From contig JANQEJ010000342.1 of NCBI GenBank assembly GCA_028278425.1, forward strand, positions 23,739 to 87,738: a DNA stretch of 64,000 nt, written 5' to 3'. The notes beneath the pieces are model-generated. The model did not search any database. It saw nothing but the letters and a program-made list of their open reading frames with translations, and was not told the DNA's origin. Made by a program: the position numbers and the translations under genes. This document shows, in pieces, positions 32,540 to 41,184 of the stretch; position 1 is the stretch's first letter, and each line of letters opens with the position of its first letter. The stretch comes from Planctomycetota bacterium. GTDB lineage: Bacteria > Planctomycetota > UBA1135 > GCA-002686595.

Positions 32540-33856
32540 TTAGGAAGCGGCCTGGGAGGGCGCCTTGGGCACGGGAGGCAGCCCCACGGCCATCCCCAGC
32601 GGGATGAGGAGGAAAGCAGCCGCCGCGTAATAAGGGGCCGCGCTCCCCAGCGTCCAGTAGAGCGTCCCGCCCAGAATCGGCCCGGCCGCGCGCGAGAGGG
32701 CGCCCATGGAGCGGAAGGTGCCGAGGACGAAGCCCTGGCTCGCGTCGGGCGTGTACCGCGAGACCAGGGAGGAGAGGCACGGCATCGCCAGCGCGCTCCC
32801 GACCGCCATGCAGAAGAGGCCGAAGTAGAAGAGCCCCGTCCCGCCCGCGCCGCCGATCAGCCCGAAGCCCGGCAGCAGCAGGACGAGCCCCGCGAGCACC
32901 AGCTTCTTCTCGCCGTAGCGCGGCGCCATGCGGCGGACGACGCCGCCGTTCACGACGGCGATCGTCAGGCCGACGAAGACGAACATCCAGGCGTTGTCGC
33001 GCGGCGTGTACGCGAAGCGCTCGACCGCCAGGAACGTCAGCGTGAACTCCATCGCGGCGAACGCGGTGACGAAGAGGAAGTACACGAGGTTCGTGCGCGG
33101 CACGCCGGGGAAGGTGAGCTGGCGCAGGCGCGCGAACGGGTTCCAGGTGTGCTGGCCCGGCTCCTGGCCGCGCTTCTCCGGCGGAAGGCTCTCCTCGAAG
33201 CGCGTCGCCATCCAGACGAGGTTCAGGACCGCGAGCGCGCACGACAGGAACGCCGCCGCCGAGAACGGGTTGAGCGCGAGGCCGGTGCTCCATTCGCCGT
33301 CGCCGAGCACGAGCTGCGACGCGAAGCCGCCGAGCGCCGGACCCAGGATGAAGCCGAGCCCGATCGCCATGCCGATCATGCCCATGCCCTTCGCGCGGTC
33401 GCGGCCGGACGTCGTGTCGGCGATCACCGCGGTGGCGGTGGAGAGGTTGCCCGCCATGATCCCGCCGAGGCAGCGCGACGCGATCAAGAGCGCGAAGGAG
33501 CCGGCGAAGCCCCAGAGCGCGTACCCAACGACCGTTCCGGTCAGCGTGAAGAAGAGGACCGGCTTGCGCCCGTGCTTGTCCGAGAGCGCGCCCCAGATCG
33601 GCGCGAAGAGGAACTGGAGCAGCGAGTAGATCGAGCCCAGCACGCCGCCGAAGAGCGTCACGACGGCGTGGTCGTCGGTCCCCGCCACGTCGCGCAGCTT
33701 CGTCACCAGCCGGCCGCACCACCCGCCCGGTCCCTCGAGCGCGACGTAGTGGTCGAGCATCGCCGGGAACAACGGGAAGATCACCGAGAACCCGACGATG
33801 TCGAGGAAGGCGATCAGGAAGACGATGCCGAGCGGGGAGCGGTTGCGGTCTGCCAC
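32540..33856 (-). CDS. MFS drug-efflux-type transporter (TetA/TCR-like)
   Basis: A 438-residue, 12-helix transporter from the GTG at 33856 (AAGG 5 nt upstream; start motif A-D-R-N-R-S-P-L-G-I as in TetA-type proteins). A GTG at 33901 would overlap the divergent gene. The MFS signature G-A-L-S-D-K-H-G-R-K-P-V lies in the first cytoplasmic loop, and motif C-like G-L-G-F-I-L-G-P-A-L-G-G in helix 5. There is an extra loop after helix 1 (about 30-65, with R-L-V-T-K-L-R-D-V-A) that ordinary TetA lacks. Substrate is unknown; resistance should not be assumed. It is transcribed divergently from pabB across a 34-nt gap. Confidence 0.87.
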   Translation of the reverse strand: MADRNRSPLGIVFLIAFLDIVGFSVIFPLFPAMLDHYVALEGPGGWCGRLVTKLRDVAGTDDHAVVTLFGGVLGSIYSLLQFLFAPIWGALSDKHGRKPVLFFTLTGTVVGYALWGFAGSFALLIASRCLGGIMAGNLSTATAVIADTTSGRDRAKGMGMIGMAIGLGFILGPALGGFASQLVLGDGEWSTGLALNPFSAAAFLSCALAVLNLVWMATRFEESLPPEKRGQEPGQHTWNPFARLRQLTFPGVPRTNLVYFLFVTAFAAMEFTLTFLAVERFAYTPRDNAWMFVFVGLTIAVVNGGVVRRMAPRYGEKKLVLAGLVLLLPGFGLIGGAGGTGLFYFGLFCMAVGSALAMPCLSSLVSRYTPDASQGFVLGTFRSMGALSRAAGPILGGTLYWTLGSAAPYYAAAAFLLIPLGMAVGLPPVPKAPSQAAS

Positions 33857-33890
33857 GGGCACCTTGTACGTTGGCGCGCGCGCGAAAGAT

Positions 33891-35285
33891 ATGTCCCGCA
33901 CCCTTCGTTTTCGACCGCGCGTCGAGCGGCTGGACTCCGCCCTCTCGCCCGCCGACGCGCTCGCGCGCCTGCGCGACCGCGACCGCCCCGTGCTGCTCGA
34001 CGGCGCCGCCGGCGAGCCGCGGCGCTTCTCGCTCCTCGCCTTCGACCCGGTGGCGACCGCCGACTTCGGCTCCCTTGAGGAGTTGCGCGCGTTCGCCGCC
34101 CGCCTCGCTCCACCGGAGCCGGGCTCGCTGCCGGCGGACTTCCCCGACGCGTTCCACGGGGGCTTTCTGGGCGCGCTCGCCTACGACCTCGGCGTCGCGG
34201 GGGAGGACCTCAAGCTGCCGGCCGAGCCATGGGATTTTCCGCTCGTCGTCGGCGGGCTCTACACCGATTTTCTGGTCAAAGACGAGGTCCGCGCCGAGAC
34301 GTGGCTCGCGCTCGGCGAGGACCCCGGCGACGGGCGCCCGCCGGTGGACGAGCGCCGCGCGGCGATCCTCGCGGCGTTCGAACGCGAGCCCGACACAGCG
34401 CCCCTTCGCGCCACCGGCCCGCTCGTGCGCTGCGTGAAGAGCCGCGAGCACCGTGCGCGCGTCGAGCGCGCGCGCGCCTGGATCGCCGCCGGCGAGATGT
34501 ACCAGGCCAACGTGGCGCACCGCTTCACCCGCGCCGTGGCCGGCGACCCGATCGATCTCTACCTGCGCCTGCGGAGGCGCAACCCGGCGCCGTACATGGC
34601 CTTTCTGCGCTGGCCCGGCGGCGCGGTGCTCTCGACCTCGCCCGAGCTCCTGCTCGAGTTCGACGGCGCGAGCGCGCGCACGCGGCCGATCAAGGGCACG
34701 ATCGAGCGCGGCGCGACGCCGGCGGAGGACGCGGAGCGCGCGGCGGCGCTGCTCGCGAGCGAGAAGGACCGCGCCGAGCTCGCGATGATCGTCGACCTCG
34801 AGCGCAACGACCTCGGCCGGATCGCGCGCACCGGCTCGGTCGAGGTGGGCGAGTTCCCGCGGCTCGAGAGCTTCGCCACCGTGCACCACCTCGTCGCCGA
34901 CGTCGCCTGCCGGCCGCGCGCGGGCGTCGACGCCGTGGACGCGCTCGCGGCGCTCTTCCCGGGCGGCTCGATCACCGGCGCGCCGAAGCTGCGCAGCATG
35001 GAGCTCATCGCCGAGCTCGAGGGCGAGGGGCGCGGCTTCTTCACCGGCTCCCTCGGCTTCCTGGACGCGCGCGGCCGCGCCGCCTTCAACATCCTGATCC
35101 GGACCCTGCTCTGGCGTCCGACTCCGGGGAATGGGGGCGGCGCGGGCGCCGGCGAGGTGTCCTTCCGGGTCGGCGGCGGCATCACCTGGGCCTCGGATCC
35201 CGCCGCCGAGGACGCCGAGACGCTCGCCAAGGGCAGGGCCCTGGCCGAGGCTCTTGCGGAGTCGGAACAGCCAACCGCGACCTGA
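33891..35285 (+). CDS. pabB: Aminodeoxychorismate synthase component I
   Basis: A 464-residue chorismate-binding enzyme. The motif P-I-K-G-T at 266-270 has the Lys that distinguishes aminodeoxychorismate synthase (PabB) from anthranilate synthase (P-I-A-G-T). The rest of the signature is intact: S-T-S-P-E-L-L-L, M-I-V-D-L-E-R-N-D-L-G, G-G-S-I-T-G-A-P-K-L-R-S-M-E and a C-terminal G-G-G-I-T-W-A-S-D. It converts chorismate plus ammonia to 4-amino-4-deoxychorismate for folate synthesis. Neither the glutaminase PabA nor the lyase PabC is adjacent or fused. The ATG at 33891 is preferred; the frame upstream overlaps the divergent transporter gene. Confidence 0.9.
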   Translation: MSRTLRFRPRVERLDSALSPADALARLRDRDRPVLLDGAAGEPRRFSLLAFDPVATADFGSLEELRAFAARLAPPEPGSLPADFPDAFHGGFLGALAYDLGVAGEDLKLPAEPWDFPLVVGGLYTDFLVKDEVRAETWLALGEDPGDGRPPVDERRAAILAAFEREPDTAPLRATGPLVRCVKSREHRARVERARAWIAAGEMYQANVAHRFTRAVAGDPIDLYLRLRRRNPAPYMAFLRWPGGAVLSTSPELLLEFDGASARTRPIKGTIERGATPAEDAERAAALLASEKDRAELAMIVDLERNDLGRIARTGSVEVGEFPRLESFATVHHLVADVACRPRAGVDAVDALAALFPGGSITGAPKLRSMELIAELEGEGRGFFTGSLGFLDARGRAAFNILIRTLLWRPTPGNGGGAGAGEVSFRVGGGITWASDPAAEDAETLAKGRALAEALAESEQPTAT

Positions 35286-35353
35286 TCGGCAACCCCGGTG
35301 GGTTGCGTTGCTAGCATGACGGCTCCCCGTTCGCTGCAACCGGAGGTCGTTCC

Positions 35354-36163
35354 GTGCTCCACCTTCTCTTGATCGCACCCCTGTTCGCCTGCCCGCCCGC
35401 GCTCGATCCGCTTCCGGCGCCCGTCCTCCAGGACGAAGAGGACGAGGAGGGCGGCGAGATCAAGGACAAGCGCCCCGAGATCAAGGCGCTGATCGACGAG
35501 ATGAAGGCGCACACGAAGAAGCGCGGCGAGGAGGACGAGCAGGCGATCGGCGTCCTCGACAAGCTCTACCAGGAGTTCCCGCAGTCCGGTCCGAAGGACA
35601 GGAAGGCGATCGTCGACGCGCTCGCGGCGTGCTTCAAGCTCAAGCGGACCAAGGAGCTCCAGGAGGGCGTGCCCGACGACCGCCTCTACATGGCGGCCGC
35701 GGTGGCGATGAAGGACATGGGGCCGGAGAGTGTGAAGCCCCTGATCGGGCTGATCGGCCACAAGAGCCACAAAAAGAACCTCCGCCTTCAGAGCCAGATC
35801 ATCCTCTCCCTCGGGAAGACCGAGCACCTGGACGGCGTCAAGCCCCTGATCGATCTCCTGAAGCACAAGGACGCGGAGCTGCAGGCCGCGGCGGCGCAGG
35901 CCCTCGGCTACCACGCCGAGGCCGAGCTCAAGCAGCGCAAGAAGATGTTCGAGGCGCTGCTGAAGACGCTGATGACCTGGAAGGGCGCGATGGACGGCGA
36001 CCCCGAGAACATCTCCTCCCGCGACCGCTACTACGCGATCGCCGCCCCGATCATCTCGAGCCTCGGCTCCCTGAGCGGACACGACGAGCGCGACCCCGAG
36101 GAATGGCAGCGTTGGTGGAACAAGAACAAGAAGGCGGACTGGGACGCCGAGGACGCCGAGTAG
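35354..36163 (+). CDS. Exported HEAT-repeat-like protein
   Basis: A 269-residue protein from a GTG with GGAGG 7 nt upstream. A signal peptide (about 1-17; the motif L-F-A-C could be a lipobox) is followed by an acidic stretch (Q-D-E-E-D-E-E-G-G) and then alpha-helical HEAT-like repeats: S-V-K-P-L-I-G-L-I-G-H, G-V-K-P-L-I-D-L-L-K-H-K-D-A-E-L-Q and Q-A-A-A-A-Q-A-L-G-Y. The C-terminus has W-Q-R-W-W-N-K-N, common in planctomycete-type HEAT proteins. It is the first gene of a run leading to xseA. It is probably a periplasmic binding scaffold; its partner is unknown. Confidence 0.8.
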   Translation: MLHLLLIAPLFACPPALDPLPAPVLQDEEDEEGGEIKDKRPEIKALIDEMKAHTKKRGEEDEQAIGVLDKLYQEFPQSGPKDRKAIVDALAACFKLKRTKELQEGVPDDRLYMAAAVAMKDMGPESVKPLIGLIGHKSHKKNLRLQSQIILSLGKTEHLDGVKPLIDLLKHKDAELQAAAAQALGYHAEAELKQRKKMFEALLKTLMTWKGAMDGDPENISSRDRYYAIAAPIISSLGSLSGHDERDPEEWQRWWNKNKKADWDAEDAE

Positions 36164-36843
36164 CGGACGGTCGCGCGGGATTCGGTCCGCTCTTCCTCCT
36201 CCTGCCCGCCCTGCTCTTCGTCTACGGCGCGATCTGGCTCTTCCGCCGCGCGCCGGGGGACGGCGCCGGCGGCTACACCGGCGATCTCTCCGACGCGTCG
36301 AGCCACGCGGTGCCCGAGCGCATCGCCTGCTGGCAGGCCGAGCTCGAGCTGGACGGCGGCGAGCGTTGCTTCGCGCGCCTGACGCCGCTGCACGCGGCCG
36401 AGCCCTGGCAGGACCACGACGCGAAGGCGCTCCGCGCCCGCTTCGCGCTCGAGCAGGGCGAGCCCTGGCGTCTGGAGCTCGAGCGCCCGGACACGCGGCC
36501 GGACGATCCGGCTGCGCCGCTCGCGATCGACGGGCCGCGCGTCGTCGACGACCGCGGCGTCGCGCTCTCTCCGCTGGCGGTCGGGTCGCCCGCCGCCGAC
36601 GGCGAGCCCGCGGATCCGCTGCGCACGCTGTTCGGTCGTCCCGCCGCCGAGCTCGCCCCGGGCGCGAGCGCGCAGGCGGTCCTCTGGGGACGCGAGCCGG
36701 GCGGGGAGGCGCGGCTCGAGCTGGGCACCGGCGCGGAGCGGCGCGAGCTTCCGCTCGTCTTCGGCGAGGTGGAGGTGGCCGAGCTCCCGCGCTCGCTGGC
36801 GCGCGTCGACGCCGCACGCGAGGCGGCGGAGGCACGGCAGTGA
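36103..36843 (+). CDS. Single-pass membrane protein of unknown function
   Basis: A 246-residue protein. No start codon exists between the previous stop and the hydrophobic segment, so the ATG at 36103 (or GTG at 36115), inside the end of the HEAT gene, is used, giving a 61-nt overlap. A basic N-terminus (G-R-R-G-R-R) is followed by one helix (about 34-50, L-F-L-L-L-P-A-L-L-F-V-Y-G-A-I-W-L-F). The extracytoplasmic part is beta-rich with Cys in I-A-C-W and R-C-F-A, and an S-P-L-A-V-G-S-P stretch. I recognise no family. It overlaps the next gene by four bases (GTGA), so the two are coupled. Confidence 0.7.
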   Translation: MAALVEQEQEGGLGRRGRRVADGRAGFGPLFLLLPALLFVYGAIWLFRRAPGDGAGGYTGDLSDASSHAVPERIACWQAELELDGGERCFARLTPLHAAEPWQDHDAKALRARFALEQGEPWRLELERPDTRPDDPAAPLAIDGPRVVDDRGVALSPLAVGSPAADGEPADPLRTLFGRPAAELAPGASAQAVLWGREPGGEARLELGTGAERRELPLVFGEVEVAELPRSLARVDAAREAAEARQ

Positions 36844-37901
36844 AGCCGGGCGTCGCGCTCCTTTCCGCAGCGGTGCTGACCGCGACCGGCGCGCGCCAGG
36901 AACGCGCGGCCGCGGACGAGATCGCCCGCCTGCAGGCCGCGCTGGCCGAGGAGCGCGCCGAGGTCGAACGGCTCAACGCCGAGCTCGACCGCGTGAAGAT
37001 GCGCCGCGCGGAGCGCGAGCTGGAGTGGTACGAGTACAACAAGGCGGTGGCGCTGCTCGACCTGGACGAGCACGTGCCGCTCTTCCCGATCGATCCGGAG
37101 TACGAGCCGGCCACCGTCGAGCCGGGCGAGGCGCTGACCGAAGCGGAGCGGTTCGAGCGCGAGCTCGCCCAGCGCGCCGACGAGATCCGGATCAGCCTGC
37201 GCCACCTCCTGCGCATCGAGGAGATCCGCGGGCTGGACCTGCTCGAGGTCGGCCTGCTCGGACGCGGCGCGGTGGGGCCGGTCGTCTGCCGGCTGCTCGA
37301 CGACCGCGGGCGGCTCTCCGGCGGGCTGTCGGCGGAGCGGCTGCGGCTCGAGGCGAGCATCGCGGGACACACCGTGACCCTCATCTTCGAGAACGGCTTC
37401 GAGAGCCGCGGCGGCGAGCGCGTCCGCTTCCGCGGGGGCGAGCGCCGCATCGTCCTGCCCTACGTCGACCCGAAGCCGTGGATGGACGCCTGCCCCGAGC
37501 TCTTTCCGCCGGGCAAGCTCGAAGCAATGGTGGACGACGGGCGCTGGCGAAGCGACCGCGTCAAGGCCGAGCTCAACCGGCTCCTGCGCGAGGTCGCGGG
37601 CAACGCGGGCTACTGGCGGCTGCGCCAGCTCGACGGCGTCCTCGGCGACGAGCTCACCGGCGTCCACTTCGAGTCCTTCGATTCCACCGGCCGCCTCGAG
37701 CGTCGCCTCTTCGCGGACCGCATGACGATCGCGCGGGAGGGCGCCGCCATCCGGCTGACGTTGCGGGACGGCGTCATCGTGCGCGCGGGCGAGCGCAGCG
37801 CGTTCGTCGACGGCACCTACCGCGTGTACCTGCCGGGAGCGCGGATCGAGGACTGGGAAGCGGCGCGGCTCCCGGGGCTTTCCGAGCCGCCGGGCGAATA
37901 G
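36840..37901 (+). CDS. Exported coiled-coil protein of unknown function
   Basis: A 353-residue protein starting at the GTG at 36840 (GTGA overlap with the previous stop). A short signal-like segment (3-18, A-L-L-S-A-A-V-L-T-A-T-G-A) precedes a coiled coil (about 25-60, E-I-A-R-L-Q-A-A-L-A-E-E-R-A). The remainder is mixed alpha/beta with W-Y-E-Y-N-K-A-V, P-L-F-P-I-D-P-E-Y-E-P, V-T-L-I-F-E-N-G-F-E-S-R-G-G and V-L-P-Y-V-D-P-K-P-W. It resembles uncharacterised planctomycete-type lineage proteins but I can name no domain. It ends 56 nt before xseA. Confidence 0.7.
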   Translation: MKPGVALLSAAVLTATGARQERAAADEIARLQAALAEERAEVERLNAELDRVKMRRAERELEWYEYNKAVALLDLDEHVPLFPIDPEYEPATVEPGEALTEAERFERELAQRADEIRISLRHLLRIEEIRGLDLLEVGLLGRGAVGPVVCRLLDDRGRLSGGLSAERLRLEASIAGHTVTLIFENGFESRGGERVRFRGGERRIVLPYVDPKPWMDACPELFPPGKLEAMVDDGRWRSDRVKAELNRLLREVAGNAGYWRLRQLDGVLGDELTGVHFESFDSTGRLERRLFADRMTIAREGAAIRLTLRDGVIVRAGERSAFVDGTYRVYLPGARIEDWEAARLPGLSEPPGE

Positions 37902-37957
37902 GGCGGGCGAGTAGGTTCTCCGGGCCCCGGGGGGATCGGGGCGTTAGGTTTAGGCGC

Positions 37958-39409
37958 ATGCCCGAGACCCCGGAACCGCGCCAGCGGGGGTTGTTCGAGA
38001 CGCCGCCGCCCGGCGCCGAGCGCGTGCGCCGCGGCGCGCGCCGCCGCGACGAGGCGCGTCCGCCGCGGGCCGAGCCGGCGGCGGAGCCCGCGGCCTTCAC
38101 GGTCACCCAGCTCACGCGCGAGGTGGCGGCGCGGCTCAGCGAGCTCGGGCGCGTGCGGGTCGAGGGCGAGGTGTCCGAGCTGCGCCGCCCCGCGTCGGGG
38201 CACCTCTACTTCAACCTGAAGGATCCCGGCGCGCGGCTCGCGTGCGTCGTGTGGCGCAGCCAGGTCGGCCGCATCAAGGTCGAGCCGAAAGAGGGCGACC
38301 GCGTGATCGTCCACGGGCGGATCGACGTGTACGCGCCGCGCGGCTCCTACAGCCTCGTCGTCGAGCGCATCGAGCCGCTCGGGATCGGCGCGCTGCTCGC
38401 GCAGCTCGAGGAGCTGAAGCGCGAGCTGCGGCAGAAGGGCTGGTTCGACCGCGCGCGGCCGTTGCCCGCGCTGCCGGAGATGATCGGAGTCGTCACCAGC
38501 CGCGACGGCGCGGCCCTGCGCGACTTCCTGCGGACGCGCAGCCTGCGCTGGCCCGGCTACCCGGTGCGCCTCGCGCACACGCCGGTGCAGGGCGCCGGCG
38601 CGTCGGTCGACGTCGCGCGCGCGATCTCGGCGCTCGATCGCAGCGGCGTCGACGTCATCGTCGTCTGCCGCGGCGGCGGGTCGATCGAGGACCTCTGGGC
38701 CTTCAACGAGCGCACCGTCGCCGCCGCGATCTGGGACGCGCGCGTCCCCGTCGTGAGCGGCGTCGGCCACGAGAGCGACACGACGCTCGCCGACCTCGTC
38801 GCCGACGTCCGCGCGCACACGCCGACCAACGCCGCCGAGACCGTCTTGCCCGACCGCGGCGAGCTCGTCGGGAGGTTGCGCCGGCACTGGGATTGGCTCC
38901 TGCGCGGGATGGAGGGCGTGCTCGAGACGCGTGGCGATCGCCTGGGCGGGCTCGCCGGTCGCCGCGTGGTGCGCGACGCGAGCTGGATCCTCGCCGACCG
39001 CGAGCGCGCGCTGCGCGACGTCGGCGCGCGCGGCCGCCGCGCCGTCCGCGCGCGCGCCGGCGCGGCGGAGACGCGGCTGCAGCGGTTGCTCGCGCGGTTG
39101 CAGCAGCGCAGTCCGCGCGCGGCGGTCGAGCGCTGGTCGCACCGTCTCGCGAGCGCCGGCACCAAGCTCGAGCGGCGGGCCGAGCGCCGCGTCGACGTCG
39201 CCGAGAAGCGGCTGGCCCTCGCCGCGCGCTCGCTCGAGGCGACGAGCCCGCTCGCGGTGCTCAGCCGGGGCTACTCGCTCACGCGGAAGCGCGGCGAGCC
39301 GACGCCGCTGACCGACGCCGACAAAGTGGCGGCGGGCGACGAGCTCGAGTCGCGACTGGCGAAGGGCACCGTCCGCTCGAAGGTGACCGGCGTGGAGCGC
39401 GACGAGTGA
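37958..39409 (+). CDS. xseA: Exodeoxyribonuclease VII large subunit
   Basis: A 483-residue protein with an unusual Arg/Pro-rich N-terminal tail of about 45 residues (from the ATG at 37958) before the OB-fold tRNA_anti-like domain (V-E-G-E-V-S-E-L-R-R-P, G-H-L-Y-F-N-L-K-D). The Exonuc_VII_L core follows with I-G-V-V-T-S-R-D-G-A-A, V-V-C-R-G-G-G-S-I-E-D-L-W-A-F-N-E and V-S-G-V-G-H-E-S-D-T-T-L-A-D-L-V-A-D, and then the long helical region and a C-terminal S-R-G-Y-S-L-T. With the small subunit it degrades single-stranded DNA from either end. No xseB follows; the next gene overlaps by four bases and is a glycosyltransferase. Confidence 0.95.
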   Translation: MPETPEPRQRGLFETPPPGAERVRRGARRRDEARPPRAEPAAEPAAFTVTQLTREVAARLSELGRVRVEGEVSELRRPASGHLYFNLKDPGARLACVVWRSQVGRIKVEPKEGDRVIVHGRIDVYAPRGSYSLVVERIEPLGIGALLAQLEELKRELRQKGWFDRARPLPALPEMIGVVTSRDGAALRDFLRTRSLRWPGYPVRLAHTPVQGAGASVDVARAISALDRSGVDVIVVCRGGGSIEDLWAFNERTVAAAIWDARVPVVSGVGHESDTTLADLVADVRAHTPTNAAETVLPDRGELVGRLRRHWDWLLRGMEGVLETRGDRLGGLAGRRVVRDASWILADRERALRDVGARGRRAVRARAGAAETRLQRLLARLQQRSPRAAVERWSHRLASAGTKLERRAERRVDVAEKRLALAARSLEATSPLAVLSRGYSLTRKRGEPTPLTDADKVAAGDELESRLAKGTVRSKVTGVERDE

Positions 39410-40314
39410 CCGCGGGGACCTGGGCGGTCGTCGTCAACTGGAACGGGGGCGACGCGAACCTGGAGTGTCTGGCGTCCCTCGTCTCCGCGGGCGTCGCCGA
39501 GGAGCGCGTCGTCTTCGTCGACAACGCCTCGGCCGACGGCTCGGTCGAGCGCGTGCTCGCCGCCCATCCCGCCCTCGTCCTGCTGCGCAACGACCGCAAC
39601 GTCGGCTTCGGCCACGGCGCGAACCGCGGCATCGAGCACGCCCTCGGGGCCGGAGCGGAGCGGGTGCTGCTGCTCAACAACGACGCGGTGCTCGGAGAGG
39701 GGGCGTTGCCGGCGCTCGAGGCGGCGCTCGAGAACCCCGAGGTGGGCATCGTCGGCCCGCGCGTTCTCTATAAGGAAGAGCCGGAGCTCCTCTGGTCGTG
39801 CGGCGGCACGCTGACCTTCCGCCAGAACCTGACGACGATGATCGGCCACCGCCGCCCGGACGGGCCGGAGTACCGCCGCTCCTTCGACGTCGACTACGTG
39901 ACCGGATGCGCGATGCTCGTCCGGCGCGAGGTGTTCGAAAAGGCCGGGCTCTTCGAGGGCGACTACTTCGCCTACCACGAGGACGTCGAGCTCTGCGTCG
40001 CCGCCCGCGAGGCCGGCTTCCGCTCGCGCACGGTGGGGGAGGTGGCCGCCTACCACGCCGCCCACGGCGCGACGGGCGGCGGCTACAACGCGCGGCGCAA
40101 GTACATGATGGGCGTCAACACGATCTGGTTCCTGCGCAAGCACGGAAGCTTCCGGCGCTGGGCGTCGGTGTTCGTGTTCGACGTGCTCAGCCTGCCCCTG
40201 GTGTGGCTCGTGCGCGCTCCGCGCGGCGACGGCGCTGCGGTCCTCGCGAAGGCGCGCGGGATGTGGGACGGCTGGCGCGGGCGAAAGGTCTCGGAGGAGT
40301 CGTTGCGGATCTAG
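39406..40314 (+). CDS. GT2-family glycosyltransferase
   Basis: A 302-residue rhamnosyltransferase-like GT-A enzyme starting at a GTG that overlaps the xseA stop (GTGA). Motifs: V-V-V-N-W-N-G-G at the start, V-F-V-D-N-A-S-A-D-G-S, N-V-G-F-G-H-G-A-N-R-G-I, the metal-binding L-L-L-N-N-D-A (the DXD-like site), V-T-G-C-A-M-L-V-R-R and the acceptor-site F-A-Y-H-E-D-V-E-L-C. These match the wbbL/rfbF-type sub-branch that adds deoxysugars to cell-surface polymers; donor and acceptor cannot be inferred. The C-terminal part is amphipathic and probably membrane-associated. It converges on and overlaps the 40311 gene by four bases. Confidence 0.9.
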   Translation: MTAGTWAVVVNWNGGDANLECLASLVSAGVAEERVVFVDNASADGSVERVLAAHPALVLLRNDRNVGFGHGANRGIEHALGAGAERVLLLNNDAVLGEGALPALEAALENPEVGIVGPRVLYKEEPELLWSCGGTLTFRQNLTTMIGHRRPDGPEYRRSFDVDYVTGCAMLVRREVFEKAGLFEGDYFAYHEDVELCVAAREAGFRSRTVGEVAAYHAAHGATGGGYNARRKYMMGVNTIWFLRKHGSFRRWASVFVFDVLSLPLVWLVRAPRGDGAAVLAKARGMWDGWRGRKVSEESLRI

Positions 40315-41129
40315 CGCCGGCGTTTCGCCGCGTTTCTCCACTGGCTCTGCATGTGGAGCACCTGTTTCACCTGGGTCCAGGTCAGGATGCCCATGTTGAC
40401 CATCGTCTCGCCGATCCGGAGGCCGGTCGCGCGCTGCACGGTGAGCGCGGAGGCCACCTGCGCCGGCGTGGCGTAGCCGAGGCGGATCAAGAGCTCGCCG
40501 AAGGGGACGTCGCTCGCCAGGCGAAGCTCGCCGGGGCGTTGGGGGGGCGCCTCCTGCTCCGCCGCCCTGGCGCCGCGGGTCGCGCCCTTCATCGGCGTGC
40601 CGTAGCGGAGGCGGTTCTGGACCTCCAGCCCCTTCTGGATCTGCTTCGTCGTCGCGGCGCCGAGGCGGACGAGCGCTGCGCCGATCTTGATGTTCTCCGC
40701 GCGCTGCAGCGCGACCGCGCGGTCGATGTCCTCGTCGGTCACGATGCCGAGGTTCTTGAGCACCTGGCCGAGGCGGACCTGGCTCTCCGGTTCCGGCTCC
40801 ATGAGCTCCGAGAGCGCCAGCGGCGGCTTCCCGCCCGGGGGCGTCTTCGTCGCGCCGAGGGAGCCGCCGCTCAGCGAGCGCTCGACGCTCGCCACGAGCC
40901 GGAAGACGACCTCCTGCACCTCGTCCGCGGTGAGCGGCGAGAGCTCCTTCACGTCCTCGAGCAGCGTCGCGCCCGAGTCGAGCCGGCGGGCGAGCGCCTC
41001 GGACTTCGCGCGCCGCAGGAGCTTGCTCAGCAAGCGAAGCTCCTCGACCAGCTCGCGCCGTTCGGTGGGGCCCGCCGTACCGGGACCGCCGAGGCGGCGC
41101 GCCAGCTCTGTGATCTCCTCCAGGGCCAT
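40311..41129 (-). CDS. Protein with two GspE/MshE-N-like modules
   Basis: A 272-residue soluble protein. A helical N-terminal region (1-100) is followed by two copies of a module seen at the N-terminus of GspE/PilB/MshE ATPases. The first has R-L-G-Q-V-L-K-N-L-G-I-V-T and G-A-A-L-V-R-L-G-A-A-T (about 120-170), the second F-G-E-L-L-I-R-L-G-Y-A-T and G-E-T-M-V-N-M-G-I-L-T (about 208-262). Each L-G-x-x-L/M-V-x-x-G motif pair is typical of the MshEN fold, which in MshE binds cyclic di-GMP. No ATPase domain is present. A stand-alone nucleotide sensor or assembly factor is an inference. Confidence 0.75.
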   Translation of the reverse strand: MALEEITELARRLGGPGTAGPTERRELVEELRLLSKLLRRAKSEALARRLDSGATLLEDVKELSPLTADEVQEVVFRLVASVERSLSGGSLGATKTPPGGKPPLALSELMEPEPESQVRLGQVLKNLGIVTDEDIDRAVALQRAENIKIGAALVRLGAATTKQIQKGLEVQNRLRYGTPMKGATRGARAAEQEAPPQRPGELRLASDVPFGELLIRLGYATPAQVASALTVQRATGLRIGETMVNMGILTWTQVKQVLHMQSQWRNAAKRRR

Positions 41130-41184
41130 GGCGGCTTTCCGTCGTCATCGGCCCGGAGGCGGCTCCGGATTGATGGGAAAGCCC

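Noticed and set aside
32540..33856. Tetracycline-resistance gene
   Set aside because: The transporter is only TetA-like at family level and has an extra loop; substrate cannot be assigned from sequence.
32493..35378. Minus-strand frame of about 960 codons across pabB and the MFS gene
   Set aside because: The real transporter uses another minus-strand frame in the left part, and pabB on the plus strand explains the right part.
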